Below, in pieces: positions 15,114 through 23,940 of a stretch of 24,086 bases of DNA (its first letter is position 1; every line of letters begins with the position of its first letter). Origin of the DNA: JAIVGV01 sp035295985. GTDB lineage: Bacteria > Acidobacteriota > Blastocatellia > Pyrinomonadales > Pyrinomonadaceae. The notes beneath the pieces are model-generated. The model ran no database searches. It saw only the letters and a list, made by a program, of their open reading frames with translations, and had not been told where the DNA came from. Where the stretch lies: assembly GCA_035295985.1 (NCBI GenBank), contig DATHBT010000015.1, forward strand, positions 1-24,086, read 5' to 3'. The translations under genes were made by a program, and so were the position numbers.

Positions 15114-18100
15114 TCACCCCATCAACTGCTTGAAGACGCGCTGCGTCTCGGCCGCAGGCTCCACGCCCAACTCCTTGCGCAGCAGCCGGCGCAAACTCTC
15201 GTACTGCTCCTTGACGGCGGCGCGGTTCCCCTGCGCCGCCTGCGCGCGCATGATCATGCAGTGCACGTCCTCGCGGAACTGGTCGTCGGAGAGGATGCGC
15301 TGCGCCAGTTGCATCGAGCGCGCCCAGTCCTCCTGCTTCTGCGCCGCGACCGCCAGGGTTTCGAGCATCCGCAGGTACTGCTCTTTGTAATAGCTGCGCT
15401 GCTCCTCGGCCCACTCCTCGTAGCTGCCCTGCATGAAGTCGCCGCGGTAGAGCGCGAGCGCGCGCTCGTAACACGAGACGAACCGCTCGCGGTCGCCCGC
15501 GCGTTTGGCCGACTCGCCCTCGGCCGTGAGCCGGTCGAACTCTTCGGTGTCGATGAAGTAGGAGAAGTCCTGGCTCAGGAGGTAGTCGCCGTCGCGGTAG
15601 AGCAGGAAGTTCTGCTTGACCGGCTGGTTGCTGTTCAGGGCCTTGCGGATGTGCGAGACGGTCGGGTGGAAATTCTTCTCGACCGCGTCGAAGTCCGACT
15701 CGCCCCAGAAGGTGTCGATGATGGTGTCCTTGCTCGCGCGGCGGTGGCGGCGCGAGGCGATGAAGCAGAGGATGTCGCGCGCGCGCTTGGTCGTCCAGGC
15801 GTCGGCGGCGAGCGGGCGGGCCGGGTCGCGGTAAATCTCGACGGGGCCGAGCATCTTGATCGTGAGGTCGTCCGAAGGCTTCGGCGCGACCGCGGAGACG
15901 ATTGCCGCCGCCGCGAGCGACTCGGCGAGCGCGCCCGGCGCCGCATCTGCCGAGACCTCGCCGGCCTGCTGCTGCGCCGCGACAGCTTCGGCCTGCCCGC
16001 GCAGGTCGGGCGGGAGCAGGGCGCGCGCCTCCGGGTTCGCGAAGAGCTGCGCGTGCGCGGCCGTCTCGCGGCGCAGCCAGTAGTCGTAGTCGTAGCGCGC
16101 GGCGAGGTCTAGCGCGCGGCGCAGGTGTTCCGCCATCTCGCCCTCGCGCCCTTCGCGCTCGTCGACGCCGGCGAGGACGAGCGAGGCCTGCGCCTCGTAG
16201 TAGTAGAAGCTGTGCGCGTGGAAGTAGGAGAGCGCGGCTTCGAGATCGGCGCGCGCCTCGCCGTGGCGGCCGGCGGCGGCCAGCACGCGCGCGCGGGCGA
16301 GCGAGGCCGTGTGGACGCCGCGCTCGTCGTTCGCCGCGCGGCGCGCTTCGAGCAGGCGGTCGATGAGCGAGAGCGCGGCCTGCGCGTCTCCGAGTTGCAG
16401 CAGGAGCAGGGCGCGCTCTTCCAACAACTCGGCGCGGGCGAGGTCGATGCCAGCGGCCTCGTAGTCGGCCTCGGCGTGCTTGTAGAACTCGGCGGCGCGC
16501 GGCACGTCCGCGCGCTCGCGGTAGAGGTTGCCGTACATCTCGAACGCCTCGGCGCGCTGCGCGACGAGGTTGAAGAGGTGGCAGTGTTCGAGCGCGCGGT
16601 CGAGGTGCTGCTCACAGCCCTCCAAATCACCACGGTAGAGCAGGCAGCGCGCGAGGTTCAGGTGCGCCCAGGTCTCCTGCGGGACGGGCCGGCGCGACGC
16701 CTGCGCGCCGTGGGCGCCGAGCATCCGGCGCAGCCAGCGCATCGCGTCGGCGAAGTCGCCGCGGATCATGGCGGGCAGCCCGAGGTTGTGCGCGATCAGG
16801 TTCGCGTAGTGCGTGTCGTTCAGCTCCTCGGCCAGTTGCAGCGCGTCGCGGAACTCGCGCTCGGCCGTGGCGAGATCGTCCAGGGCGACGTAGCAGAGGC
16901 CGCGCGTGTTGCCGGCCTTGACGCGCACGGGCGAGCGCTCCTCGACGAGCGCGACGGCGCGGTCGAGGTAGTCGAACGCGCCGCGGCAGTCGCCGCGACG
17001 GCGTGTGACGGTGGCGATGGAGTGGAGCGCCTCGGCCTCGCCCTCGGCGTCGCCGCGGTCGTGCAGCAGCGCGGCGGCGCGGCGCAGCAGCCCCAGCGCC
17101 GACTCGAACTCGCCGCGCAGGCGCGCGACCTCGGCGCGGTGGAAGAGCGCCCGCGGGTGCGCTTCCGTGGCCGCCTCCGGCAGCTCATCGACGAACTGGA
17201 CGAGCGACGTGAACGCGCCGCCCGCGACCCACCCGGCGCCGCGCTCGGCGATGACCTCGGCCGCGCGCCCGAACTCCTCGGCTTCGAGCAGGTGGCGCAC
17301 GGCCTGCTCCCACTGGCCGCGCGAGGCGAAGTAGTCGGCGAAGCGCGAGTGCTCGGCGGCCACGCCCGCGCGGCCGACCTCGGCGCGCAGGCGGCGGCGC
17401 AGGAAGTCGCGGAAGAGCGGGTGCAGCCGGTACTCCTCGCCGCTCGCGTCCGAGGCCACGGTCATGAAGACGTTGCGGCGCACGAGCGCGGGGAGAAGTT
17501 GCGAGCAGCCCGTCTGCGGGTAGAGCCGGCCGCAGGCTTCCGAGTCGATCCGCTCCAGCAGGGAGACGCGGAGCAAAAGTTGTTGCGCCTCCTCGTCCTC
17601 GTCGGCGAAGACCTCTTCGGCGAAGTAGTCGAAGATGTCGCGCTCGGACTGGCGGAGGATTTCGACGAGGTCTGGGGTCGCCTGCCCGCCCTCGCGCGCC
17701 GCGCCGCCGCGCTGGATGACGTGCCGCTGCGCCACCTGGCGGACGAGTTGGAGCGCCGTGATCCATCCGTGCGTGCGCTCGCGGTACTCGGAGAGCTGTT
17801 CGGGCGTCAGCTCCAGGTCGAAGACCTTGCGGAACAGCTCCTGCGTCTCGTCGTCTGTGAAGAGGAGTTCTTCTCGGTCGATGATGGTCAGCGCGTTGTG
17901 CGCGCGCAACCGCGAGAGCGAGAGCGGCGGGATGTCGCGGGACGTGATGATGACGTGGAGCACGTCGGGGAGGTACGCGAGCAGGCGATCAACGGCGCGG
18001 TGGACGGCCGTGTCCGTGCCGAGGTGGTGGTAGTCGTCGAGGACGAAGACGACGCGCGAATCGACCGAGTCGAGTATCTCGTTTAAGAGCACGTCGGCCG

Positions 18101-18527
18101 CGCGCTCTGGCTGCGCGGAGAGTTCGGCGGCCGACTGGTGCAGGTACGCGAGCGTGGCGTCGCCGAAGCCGGGGACGACCTGCCGTATGCCGTGGGCGAC
18201 GTAGCCGAGGAAGACGGACGGGTCCGCGTCCGTGCGGTCGAGCTGATACCAGACGAACCGTCGCGCCTCGGTGCGGACGAAGTCGGCGACGAGCGTGGTC
18301 TTGCCCGACCCGGCGGGCGCGGCGACCAGGGTGACGGGCTGTTCGAGGTTCGAGCGGAGGCGTTCAAAGAGCCGCGGGCGGTGGAGCAGTGCCGGCGCGG
18401 GGCGCGGCGGCAGGAGTTTCGTCCGCAGGAAGAAGGCGGGCGCGGGCGTCGCAGCCGCCTCCGCCGTGGGGAGCGGCGGCAGCGGCGACGTGACCAACTT
18501 CTCTGTGCGGCGCGGCCTGTTACTCAT
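15114..18527 (-). CDS. STAND-family ATPase/TPR transcriptional regulator with C-terminal wHTH-BTAD (SARP-type) output
   Basis: The 1137-residue cytoplasmic protein has a MalT-like opening (FLRTKLLPPRP...LLHRPRLFERL), Walker A GSGKTT at 73-78, Walker B VVFVLDDYHH at 159-168 and a sensor segment IITSRDIPPL. A winged-helix linker and a long TPR superhelix (about 420-850) follow. The end is an OmpR-type winged helix (888-987, starting IKMLGPVEIYRD, with TKRARDILCFIA and VSHIRKAL) and a BTAD domain (about 994-1137, LYRGDFM, ELGVEPAAETQ). Known for these families: STAND proteins act as ligand-triggered ATP switches, and wHTH-BTAD proteins bind 11-bp direct repeats. In AfsR the SARP part is N-terminal; here it is at the C-terminus, where MalT has its LuxR domain. 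The start ATG at 18527 has only a weak ribosome site. The inducer is unknown. It may act on the CTCAAG sites in this window. Confidence 0.92.
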   Translation of the reverse strand: MSNRPRRTEKLVTSPLPPLPTAEAAATPAPAFFLRTKLLPPRPAPALLHRPRLFERLRSNLEQPVTLVAAPAGSGKTTLVADFVRTEARRFVWYQLDRTDADPSVFLGYVAHGIRQVVPGFGDATLAYLHQSAAELSAQPERAADVLLNEILDSVDSRVVFVLDDYHHLGTDTAVHRAVDRLLAYLPDVLHVIITSRDIPPLSLSRLRAHNALTIIDREELLFTDDETQELFRKVFDLELTPEQLSEYRERTHGWITALQLVRQVAQRHVIQRGGAAREGGQATPDLVEILRQSERDIFDYFAEEVFADEDEEAQQLLLRVSLLERIDSEACGRLYPQTGCSQLLPALVRRNVFMTVASDASGEEYRLHPLFRDFLRRRLRAEVGRAGVAAEHSRFADYFASRGQWEQAVRHLLEAEEFGRAAEVIAERGAGWVAGGAFTSLVQFVDELPEAATEAHPRALFHRAEVARLRGEFESALGLLRRAAALLHDRGDAEGEAEALHSIATVTRRRGDCRGAFDYLDRAVALVEERSPVRVKAGNTRGLCYVALDDLATAEREFRDALQLAEELNDTHYANLIAHNLGLPAMIRGDFADAMRWLRRMLGAHGAQASRRPVPQETWAHLNLARCLLYRGDLEGCEQHLDRALEHCHLFNLVAQRAEAFEMYGNLYRERADVPRAAEFYKHAEADYEAAGIDLARAELLEERALLLLQLGDAQAALSLIDRLLEARRAANDERGVHTASLARARVLAAAGRHGEARADLEAALSYFHAHSFYYYEAQASLVLAGVDEREGREGEMAEHLRRALDLAARYDYDYWLRRETAAHAQLFANPEARALLPPDLRGQAEAVAAQQQAGEVSADAAPGALAESLAAAAIVSAVAPKPSDDLTIKMLGPVEIYRDPARPLAADAWTTKRARDILCFIASRRHRRASKDTIIDTFWGESDFDAVEKNFHPTVSHIRKALNSNQPVKQNFLLYRDGDYLLSQDFSYFIDTEEFDRLTAEGESAKRAGDRERFVSCYERALALYRGDFMQGSYEEWAEEQRSYYKEQYLRMLETLAVAAQKQEDWARSMQLAQRILSDDQFREDVHCMIMRAQAAQGNRAAVKEQYESLRRLLRKELGVEPAAETQRVFKQLMG

Positions 18528-18842
18528 CAGCAGCTCAAACCCCGCGCCGGCCGGTTACTACGTGCGACTACGGGGGCACGATCCGGCCGACTTAAGTTCC
18601 CCGGCCGCTTCCGCCGATCCGGTGAGAGACCGGGCGGGCGGCGGCCAACTTTTTACGCGAGGATCGAAGGGGTGCAAGAACGGGTTCGGCGCGGCGCGCG
18701 CGGGCCGGAAGATTCAATCATCTCTACCGGCCCTCCCATGCGCCGCGCCCGGCTGTGACGGACATCCTCAGGCGCGCGGGCGATGAGCGAGGCCGCCCGC
18801 GCGGAAAACTCCCGCGCGGCCCACCGGCCGCGCGTTTTCAAT
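18528..18842. other. 315-bp intergenic region between the ATPase and regulator genes, no gene seen
   Basis: The stretch is very GC-rich with short palindromic CCGCGCGG runs near 18797-18815 but no T-rich terminator. No 11-bp CTCAAG direct repeat or convincing sigma70 promoter is visible, so it is not clear whether the regulator has its own promoter or is read through from the ATPase gene. Confidence 0.5.
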
Positions 18843-19685
18843 TCAACTCGCGCCCGCCGAAGTCTTCGGCGCGTAGCCTTTGACGAGCCGTAGCTGCGGG
18901 CCGCGCTGCTGCTGCGCCGGGCCGGCCGCGGGACTCTCGACCAGGACGCCGATGGTGCGCGAGGCGCGCTCCTCCGCCCGCGTCTGGCCGCCGCGTGCGA
19001 GCGCGTCGAGCGCGGCGGCGCGGCCCCAGGATTCGGCCAGCGCCTGCGCCGCGAGCTTCGTGGGCAGGCCGTAGGAGGCGAACAACTGCTCGGCCTCGTC
19101 AATCGTGAAGTTGAGTGCCGACTCGTCCACCACGCGCAGGGTCTGCTTCGAGCGCATGCGCCAGAGCGGCGCGGGCGGGAGCGTCCGCCCGATCAGAATC
19201 ACGTGCGTCTCGGCCGGCAGCAGGGGCAGCAGGCGGCCGAAGAAGGGGACGACCCACTGGGCATCATACACCAAGTGCAGGTCGTCCACGACGACGAGCA
19301 GCGGCTCGCCACCTTCGAGCATCGTCATCTCGTAAACGAACGACTCGGCGAGCAGCACCGCCTCCTCGTCACTGCCCGCGCCTGCCGCCGCCAGCCCCAG
19401 GGTCTTCCGCCCGAAGCCGGGGTGCTGGACGCGCACCGCGGCGACCAGGTACTGGATGAACAGTTGCAGCTCGGACTCGGCCGAATCGACCTTGTACCAG
19501 GCGACGCGGCGGCCCGAACGGCCGGCGAAGTCGGCCGCGAGCAGGGTCTTGCCCGCGCCGGTGCGGCCGTGGATGACGGTCGAGTTGCAGCAGTTCTGGC
19601 TCTCGGTGAGGTCGGCCAGCAGTCGGCCGCGCGACAGGCGGGGCAGCTCTGCCGGCGGCGTGATCTTGTCGAGGATTAAAGACAT
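18843..19685 (-). CDS. Stand-alone MalT-like P-loop ATPase without TPR or DNA-binding domain
   Basis: The 280-residue protein begins MSLILDKI; GAGAG eight bases before the ATG at 19685 supports this start over an in-frame TTG at 19700. Walker A is GRTGAGKT (40-47), Walker B is LLVVVDDLHLV (129-139), and VILIGRTLPP with LWRMRSKQTLRVV corresponds to the sensor region of MalT-like STAND ATPases. A short helical segment (FTIDEAEQLFASYGL) follows, as in the regulator next door, and then the protein stops with an Ala/Gln-rich tail. It looks like the nucleotide-binding core of the neighbouring regulator without its output half. It may bind ATP and modulate the regulator by hetero-association, or it may be the remnant of a larger paralogue. 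The frame is intact and the ribosome site good, which favours a working gene. Upstream lies a CTCAAG double repeat with a possible -10. Confidence 0.85.
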   Translation of the reverse strand: MSLILDKITPPAELPRLSRGRLLADLTESQNCCNSTVIHGRTGAGKTLLAADFAGRSGRRVAWYKVDSAESELQLFIQYLVAAVRVQHPGFGRKTLGLAAAGAGSDEEAVLLAESFVYEMTMLEGGEPLLVVVDDLHLVYDAQWVVPFFGRLLPLLPAETHVILIGRTLPPAPLWRMRSKQTLRVVDESALNFTIDEAEQLFASYGLPTKLAAQALAESWGRAAALDALARGGQTRAEERASRTIGVLVESPAAGPAQQQRGPQLRLVKGYAPKTSAGAS

Positions 19686-19833
19686 TCGGTTTTCTCTCAA
19701 ATCCCGGCCCGCGCCCGCCGCCGGCGTTACGCACGGCGCGTACCCGGCGGGTGGGGCGGCCTAAAAGCTGCCGCGGCCGTTATTTTCAAAATCGCGGCCA
19801 CGCGACGCACGCGTGCCGCCAGCCTCCAGTGTA

Positions 19834-19866
19834 AATATCGTCTGCCCCCCTTGAGAAATTCTTGAG
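19834..19866 (-). promoter_or_regulatory. Double CTCAAG direct repeat (11-bp period) with -10-like GATATT upstream of the ATPase gene
   Basis: On the minus strand, CTCAAG (19866-19861), AATTT, then CTCAAG (19855-19850) repeat at 11 bp. Ten bases later lies GATATT (19839-19834), and two bases further TATTTA is an alternative -10. The ATPase start is about 150 bp downstream. The arrangement equals the sites at 3671-3714 and 4276-4308. The rest of the 450-bp gap towards the S9 gene holds GC-rich short repeats and two TTGAC motifs near 19940-19960 but no clear promoter. Confidence 0.55.
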
Positions 19867-20150
19867 CCGTCGTCCATCACCCCGCCGGCGCGGGCAAGGC
19901 GGGCGGGCCGGCCGCCTTAGTAGGCGAGTTAAGTTGTTGACTGTAAAACCCCTTGACGGCTGGAACCCGGCCCGCGCTTGTGCTTCCCGCGGCGGAAGGA
20001 AATTTTTTCGCCCGGCCGCGCTAACCGACCTCGGCCGCGGTCTTGCCGGCGGGGGGGCGTGTGTCATAAGTCGCCGCGGCCCGCGCGTCTGGCATCCGTC
20101 CCGTTTTTCGTCCATCATGGGCGTCCGCCGAAATCACTGGAGGAGCGAAA

Positions 20151-22112
20151 ATGACGGAGAAAAGGGTTGCGCCTTATGGTTCCTGGAGGTCGCCGATCAC
20201 GTCCGATCTGATCGTGCGCGGTTCGGTCGGTCTGGGCATGACGGCGACTAACGGCCGCGACGTTTACTGGCTGGAGTCGCGCCCCTCGGAGGCGGGCCGC
20301 TCGTTCGTCGTCCGGCGCGGCGGCGACGGCGCGAGCGCGGACGTGAACCCGCAGCCTTACGGGGCGCGCACGCGCGTGCACGAATACGGCGGCGGCGACT
20401 TCGCCGTCCACAAAGGCACGGCCTACTTCTCAGACTTCGCCGATCAGCGGCTCTACAAAGTCCCGGCCGGGGGCGGGGCCCCGCGCCCGCTCACGCCCGA
20501 AGGACGCGACCTGCGCTTCGCCGACGCGGTTTACGATCCGCGCCGAAACCTCCTCTTCGCCGTCCGCGAGGATCACACCGCGGGCGGTCACGAACCCGCC
20601 AACACCATTGTCCGCCTCGACGCGGGCGCGGGCGAGAGTGAGTTGGACGCGGGCCGCGTCGTCGCCTCCGGCTACGACTTCTACTCGACGCCGCGCCTCA
20701 GCCCCGACGGCCGCCGGCTCGCGTGGCTCTCCTGGAACCACCCGAACATGCCCTGGGACGGGACGGAGCTGTGGCTCGGCGAGCTGGACGAAGAAGGTTC
20801 GGTGACGAACGGGCGGCGGGCGGCGGGCGGGACGAGTGAGTCGATCTTTCAGCCCGAGTGGTCGCCGGACGGTCGCCTCTATTTCGTCTCGGACAGGAGT
20901 GGCTGGTGGAACCTGTACCGCGCCGGCGAGGACGGCGAAGGCATAGAACCGCTCTGCGAGCGCGAGGCGGAGTTCGGCCAGCCGCAGTGGGGCTTCGGCA
21001 TGGCGACCTACGCCTTCGTGTCGGCCGAGCGCCTCGTGTGCGCCTTCACCGAGCGCGGCCTCTCGCGCCTCGCCGAGATCGACACCGGGAGCAAGCGCCT
21101 GCGCGAGATCGAGACGCCCTACACGGACATCTCTTTCGTGCGCGCCTCGACGGAGACCGGCCGAGTCGTCTTCCGCGGCGGCGCGTCGGCCATCCCCGCC
21201 TCAATCGTCTCGCTCGATCCGGCGACGGGGCGGACGGAAGTTCTGCGACGCTCGAACGACCTACAGATCGGCGAAGGCTACTTCTCGACCGGCGAGCCGG
21301 TCGAGTTCCCGACCGAGAACGCACTGACGGCGCACGCCTTCTACTACGCGCCGCGCAACCGCGACTTCCGCGCGCCGGAAGGAGAGCTCCCGCCGCTCCT
21401 GGTGCTCAGCCACGGCGGCCCGACCTCGTCCGCCCCGACCGCGCTCAGCCTCAAGATTCAGTACTGGACGAGCCGCGGTTTCGCGGTGCTGGACGTGAAC
21501 TACGGCGGCTCGACCGGCTACGGCCGCGCCTACCGCGAGCGGTTAGACGGCGCGTGGGGCTTGACGGACGTTGACGACTGCGTGAACGGCGCTCGTTACC
21601 TCGTCGCGCGGGGGCTCGCTGACCCGGCGCGCTCGGCAATCGCGGGCGGGAGCGCGGGCGGCTACACGACGCTCTGCGCGCTCACCTTCCGCGATCAGTT
21701 CCGCGCGGGCGCGAGCCACTACGGCGTCTCCGATCTCGGCGCGCTCGTGCGCGACACGCACAAGTTCGAGTCGCGCTACCTCGACCGACTGGTCGGCCCG
21801 TACCCCGAGCGCGAGGACATCTACCGCGAGAGATCGCCGATCAACTTCACGGATCGGCTGTCGTGCCCGGTCATCTTCTTCCAGGGTTTGGAGGATAAGG
21901 TCGTGCCGCCGAATCAGGCCGAGGTGATGGTCGAGGCGCTGCGCAAGAAGGGCCTGCCCGTCGCCTACGTCGCCTTCGAGGGCGAGCAGCACGGCTTCCG
22001 CCGCGCCGAGAACATCCGTGCCGCGCTCGACGGCGAACTCTACTTCTACTCGCGCGTCTTCGGCTTCGAGCTGGCCGACGAGGTCGAGCCCGTCGAGATC
22101 GATAACCTGTGA
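20151..22112 (+). CDS. S9 family serine peptidase (prolyl oligopeptidase / acylaminoacyl-peptidase type)
   Basis: The 653-residue protein has an N-terminal seven-bladed beta-propeller region (about 1-390, with WD/TolB-like strands such as SPDGRRLAWLSW and SPDGRLYFVSDRSGWWNLYR) and a C-terminal alpha/beta hydrolase domain. The catalytic triad is visible: Ser501 in GGSAGG, Asp582 in LEDKVVP, His614 in GEQHGF. An oxyanion-region HGGP motif precedes it. The absence of a signal peptide suggests a cytoplasmic enzyme that cleaves short peptides, which would suit cells that import peptides with the nearby DppBC-type system; this link is inference. The start is well supported by GGAGGAG five bases before the ATG. 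It is divergent from the ATPase gene and ends 35 bp from the convergent membrane-protein gene, with no obvious terminator between them. Confidence 0.93.
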   Translation: MTEKRVAPYGSWRSPITSDLIVRGSVGLGMTATNGRDVYWLESRPSEAGRSFVVRRGGDGASADVNPQPYGARTRVHEYGGGDFAVHKGTAYFSDFADQRLYKVPAGGGAPRPLTPEGRDLRFADAVYDPRRNLLFAVREDHTAGGHEPANTIVRLDAGAGESELDAGRVVASGYDFYSTPRLSPDGRRLAWLSWNHPNMPWDGTELWLGELDEEGSVTNGRRAAGGTSESIFQPEWSPDGRLYFVSDRSGWWNLYRAGEDGEGIEPLCEREAEFGQPQWGFGMATYAFVSAERLVCAFTERGLSRLAEIDTGSKRLREIETPYTDISFVRASTETGRVVFRGGASAIPASIVSLDPATGRTEVLRRSNDLQIGEGYFSTGEPVEFPTENALTAHAFYYAPRNRDFRAPEGELPPLLVLSHGGPTSSAPTALSLKIQYWTSRGFAVLDVNYGGSTGYGRAYRERLDGAWGLTDVDDCVNGARYLVARGLADPARSAIAGGSAGGYTTLCALTFRDQFRAGASHYGVSDLGALVRDTHKFESRYLDRLVGPYPEREDIYRERSPINFTDRLSCPVIFFQGLEDKVVPPNQAEVMVEALRKKGLPVAYVAFEGEQHGFRRAENIRAALDGELYFYSRVFGFELADEVEPVEIDNL

Positions 22113-22147
22113 TTTGTGGGACCGGGGGTGCGACGTGCGCGTTGGCG

Positions 22148-22882
22148 TTAAGGTTTGATCTCGTTGATAGGGTAAACGTAGATCAGGTAGAGGTAGAAGA
22201 ACATGAGCGAGATGACGAGGATCAGCACGCCGAGCACCGGCGAACTCACCTTGATGCCTTTGAGCGACGCCTCAATCTGAGTGACCTCGTCGCGGCTCTC
22301 CGTCATCCCGCCCGCCACGGAGGCGGTCACCTCCGTGGTGCTCACTTTTTGCACCTTGCGCGGCGCGCCGCGGTGGAACTGTACGCCCGCGAAATAGACG
22401 CCCGCCAGCACGAGGAAGATGACCATGACGAAGATGACCCGCGACGAGAGGAGCTGCCACCTCAAGACCGACTGCCGATGCTTCAAACCCTCGATGCGGT
22501 AATCGAAGTACTGCTGCTGAGCTGAGCTGGCTTTAGCCTTCGTCGCCTCGTCCAGCTTGTCCATCGGCACGTTTATCAAATCGCTTGGCAGAGATGTCTC
22601 GCCCGCTCCGCCCTCCTCTTTGCTCTCCTCGTCGCCCTCTGCTTCTCCGCCTCCCGCCTCCGTCCCCTCGCGTCGCGGCAGCTCGGCCTCGGCAAGCACC
22701 TTTTGAGGATCGAGGGGCGATGCGGACGGGTTGGCGGTCGGCCGGCCGGGGCTGCTTGCCGGACTCGGCGCTTGGGCGTTAGAAAACACGGCCAGCGAGA
22801 AAAGGGCGAGGGCGAGCGCGGCGCTACGCCGCGCGATCCCGGCTTCAAGTGTCATGGGCGAGAGTCGTGGCCCCGTGGTCAT
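22148..22882 (-). CDS. Membrane protein of unknown function with two C-terminal helices
   Basis: I chose the ATG at 22882 because it overlaps the upstream stop as ATGA, which points to translational coupling. The 244-residue product has a hydrophobic signal-like segment (about 18-38, ending NAQA), a low-complexity Pro/Ser then Glu/Gly-rich stretch (40-98), a helical region likely to form a coiled coil (105-145), a membrane helix (about 149-168), a charged segment with ASLKGIKVSS, and a last membrane helix (215-236). The two helices and the short conserved-looking ASLKGIKVSSPVLGV turn suggest an inner-membrane scaffold. I do not recognise a named family. It is the second gene of an operon with the PEGA-domain protein and probably works with it. 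Confidence 0.78.
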   Translation of the reverse strand: MTTGPRLSPMTLEAGIARRSAALALALFSLAVFSNAQAPSPASSPGRPTANPSASPLDPQKVLAEAELPRREGTEAGGGEAEGDEESKEEGGAGETSLPSDLINVPMDKLDEATKAKASSAQQQYFDYRIEGLKHRQSVLRWQLLSSRVIFVMVIFLVLAGVYFAGVQFHRGAPRKVQKVSTTEVTASVAGGMTESRDEVTQIEASLKGIKVSSPVLGVLILVISLMFFYLYLIYVYPINEIKP

Positions 22883-23547
22883 AACCTCTTCTTCACCCTC
22901 CTGCGGTGCTCGATCTCCTCGCACAGGTTATACTTTTCGTCGCGCTCCTTCCTCCGCATGTCGAGGATAAACTTTTCAACCGCGTCTGACGTGTAATTAT
23001 GTTTCCTCGCCAGGAGGCGGCGAATATCTCTCTCCAGAGAGTTGCTCACCCTACTATCACACTTCGGGCGCGGACTGCCGCCGCCCCCGAACAGCCCGCC
23101 GATTCCGAGAACCGACGTGCCGCCTGGCTCACTGATCTCCCCGCAGTCGCAGAGGGTGCCGTTGACTTGCCCCGACTCGATCTGCTCGACGTTAGGCTGC
23201 CGCCCTGCCGCGGCTTCGCCGCCGGCCGATCTTTCTACCGACAGGGTGAGGGGACTGAATACGAGAGAGAGGCATAGTCTTTCGCCGGGCGCTATGCTGA
23301 TATCCTGCCTCCAGATCACATTGTTCGGAAAACGAATCTCAATCGTGTGGCTGCCCGGCGCTAAGGCGTAAAGCCGTACGGTGGGGCTCGTCTCGCCGGC
23401 AGGTTCGCCGTCGATCAGGATGGGGTAACTCCCCGGCGTGGTAGATATCTCTATGCGCCCGCTCTTAACTTCCTGGCCGGCGGCGAGCGCATCCGAAGAT
23501 GATAGGAAGAAGAAAGAGACGGCGAGCGCGGCGATGATAACTTTCAT
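22879..23547 (-). CDS. Secreted PEGA-domain protein
   Basis: The 222-residue product has a signal peptide (cut near ALA, residue 22) and a PEGA domain at about 30-100 (RIEISTTPGSYPILIDGEPAG, then YALAPGSHTIEIRFP), a beta-sandwich module found on surface and periplasmic proteins and thought to bind other proteins or glycans. A Gly-rich linker with CDCGE and KCD Cys follows, then a strongly charged helical C-terminus (RRKERDEKYNLCEEIEHRRRVKKRL). The four Cys after the PEGA domain may form disulfides. The TGA overlaps the next ATG by four bases. A sigma70-type promoter lies about 165 bp upstream. Function is unknown; an envelope structural or sensory role is inferred. GC content appears lower than in flanking genes. 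Confidence 0.85.
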   Translation of the reverse strand: MKVIIAALAVSFFFLSSSDALAAGQEVKSGRIEISTTPGSYPILIDGEPAGETSPTVRLYALAPGSHTIEIRFPNNVIWRQDISIAPGERLCLSLVFSPLTLSVERSAGGEAAAGRQPNVEQIESGQVNGTLCDCGEISEPGGTSVLGIGGLFGGGGSPRPKCDSRVSNSLERDIRRLLARKHNYTSDAVEKFILDMRRKERDEKYNLCEEIEHRRRVKKRL

Positions 23548-23712
23548 GCGGTAAGGGCGCGTCTTCGAGCACGCAGGCGGACTTCAAGGCGGATAACTTC
23601 ACCTCTCTGAAACTATCTTGATCACTCGATGCGTGCGGAAGGTGATCCGTTGTTAAGAGGAGCGACCGGAAAGCCGCACGGGTTGCGTGTCGGACGGAAC
23701 TTGTGCGGCCGT

Positions 23713-23740
23713 ATCATATACACATCCGGGCAATAGTCAA
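23713..23740 (-). promoter_or_regulatory. Sigma70-type promoter of the PEGA operon
   Basis: On the minus strand, TTGACT (23740-23735), 16 bp, then TATGAT (23718-23713) match the -35 and -10 consensus at five of six bases each. Transcription would begin near 23706, giving a leader of about 160 nt before the PEGA ATG at 23547. The remaining gap (23741-23900) holds no gene that I trust. Confidence 0.65.
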
Positions 23741-23903
23741 TCAGTTTCTCGCCGACGCCGAAGAGGGCCGAACGCGGGCGGCGGGCGAAAATTTCGAGGG
23801 CCGATTCGCCGCGCGCTTCCTCGCTGCGGCCCCCGGCTATTGTCTGCGTCCCCTGCGGGGACACTGAAAACTAATCCCTCTGAGGTGTCTTGGCGGCGGC
23901 GCG

Positions 23904-23936
23904 AAAAAAAGAGGTGGCGATCTCTCGCCACCTCTT
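23904..23936 (-). terminator. Rho-independent terminator of the TonB-dependent receptor gene
   Basis: A perfect 12-bp stem (23936-23925 with 23920-23909) with a 4-nt loop is followed by seven T on the minus strand (23910-23904, overlapping the stem foot). It lies about 40 bp past the receptor stop codon. Confidence 0.92.
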
Positions 23937-23940
23937 CGAG

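Noticed and set aside
18797..18830. CCGCGCGG palindromes as a terminator for the orphan ATPase
   Set aside because: The stem is only about 8 bp and no T run follows on the minus strand.
23622..23864. An 80-codon minus-strand frame between the PEGA gene and the receptor
   Set aside because: It overlaps the best promoter of the PEGA operon, has no recognisable domain, and no convincing ribosome site.
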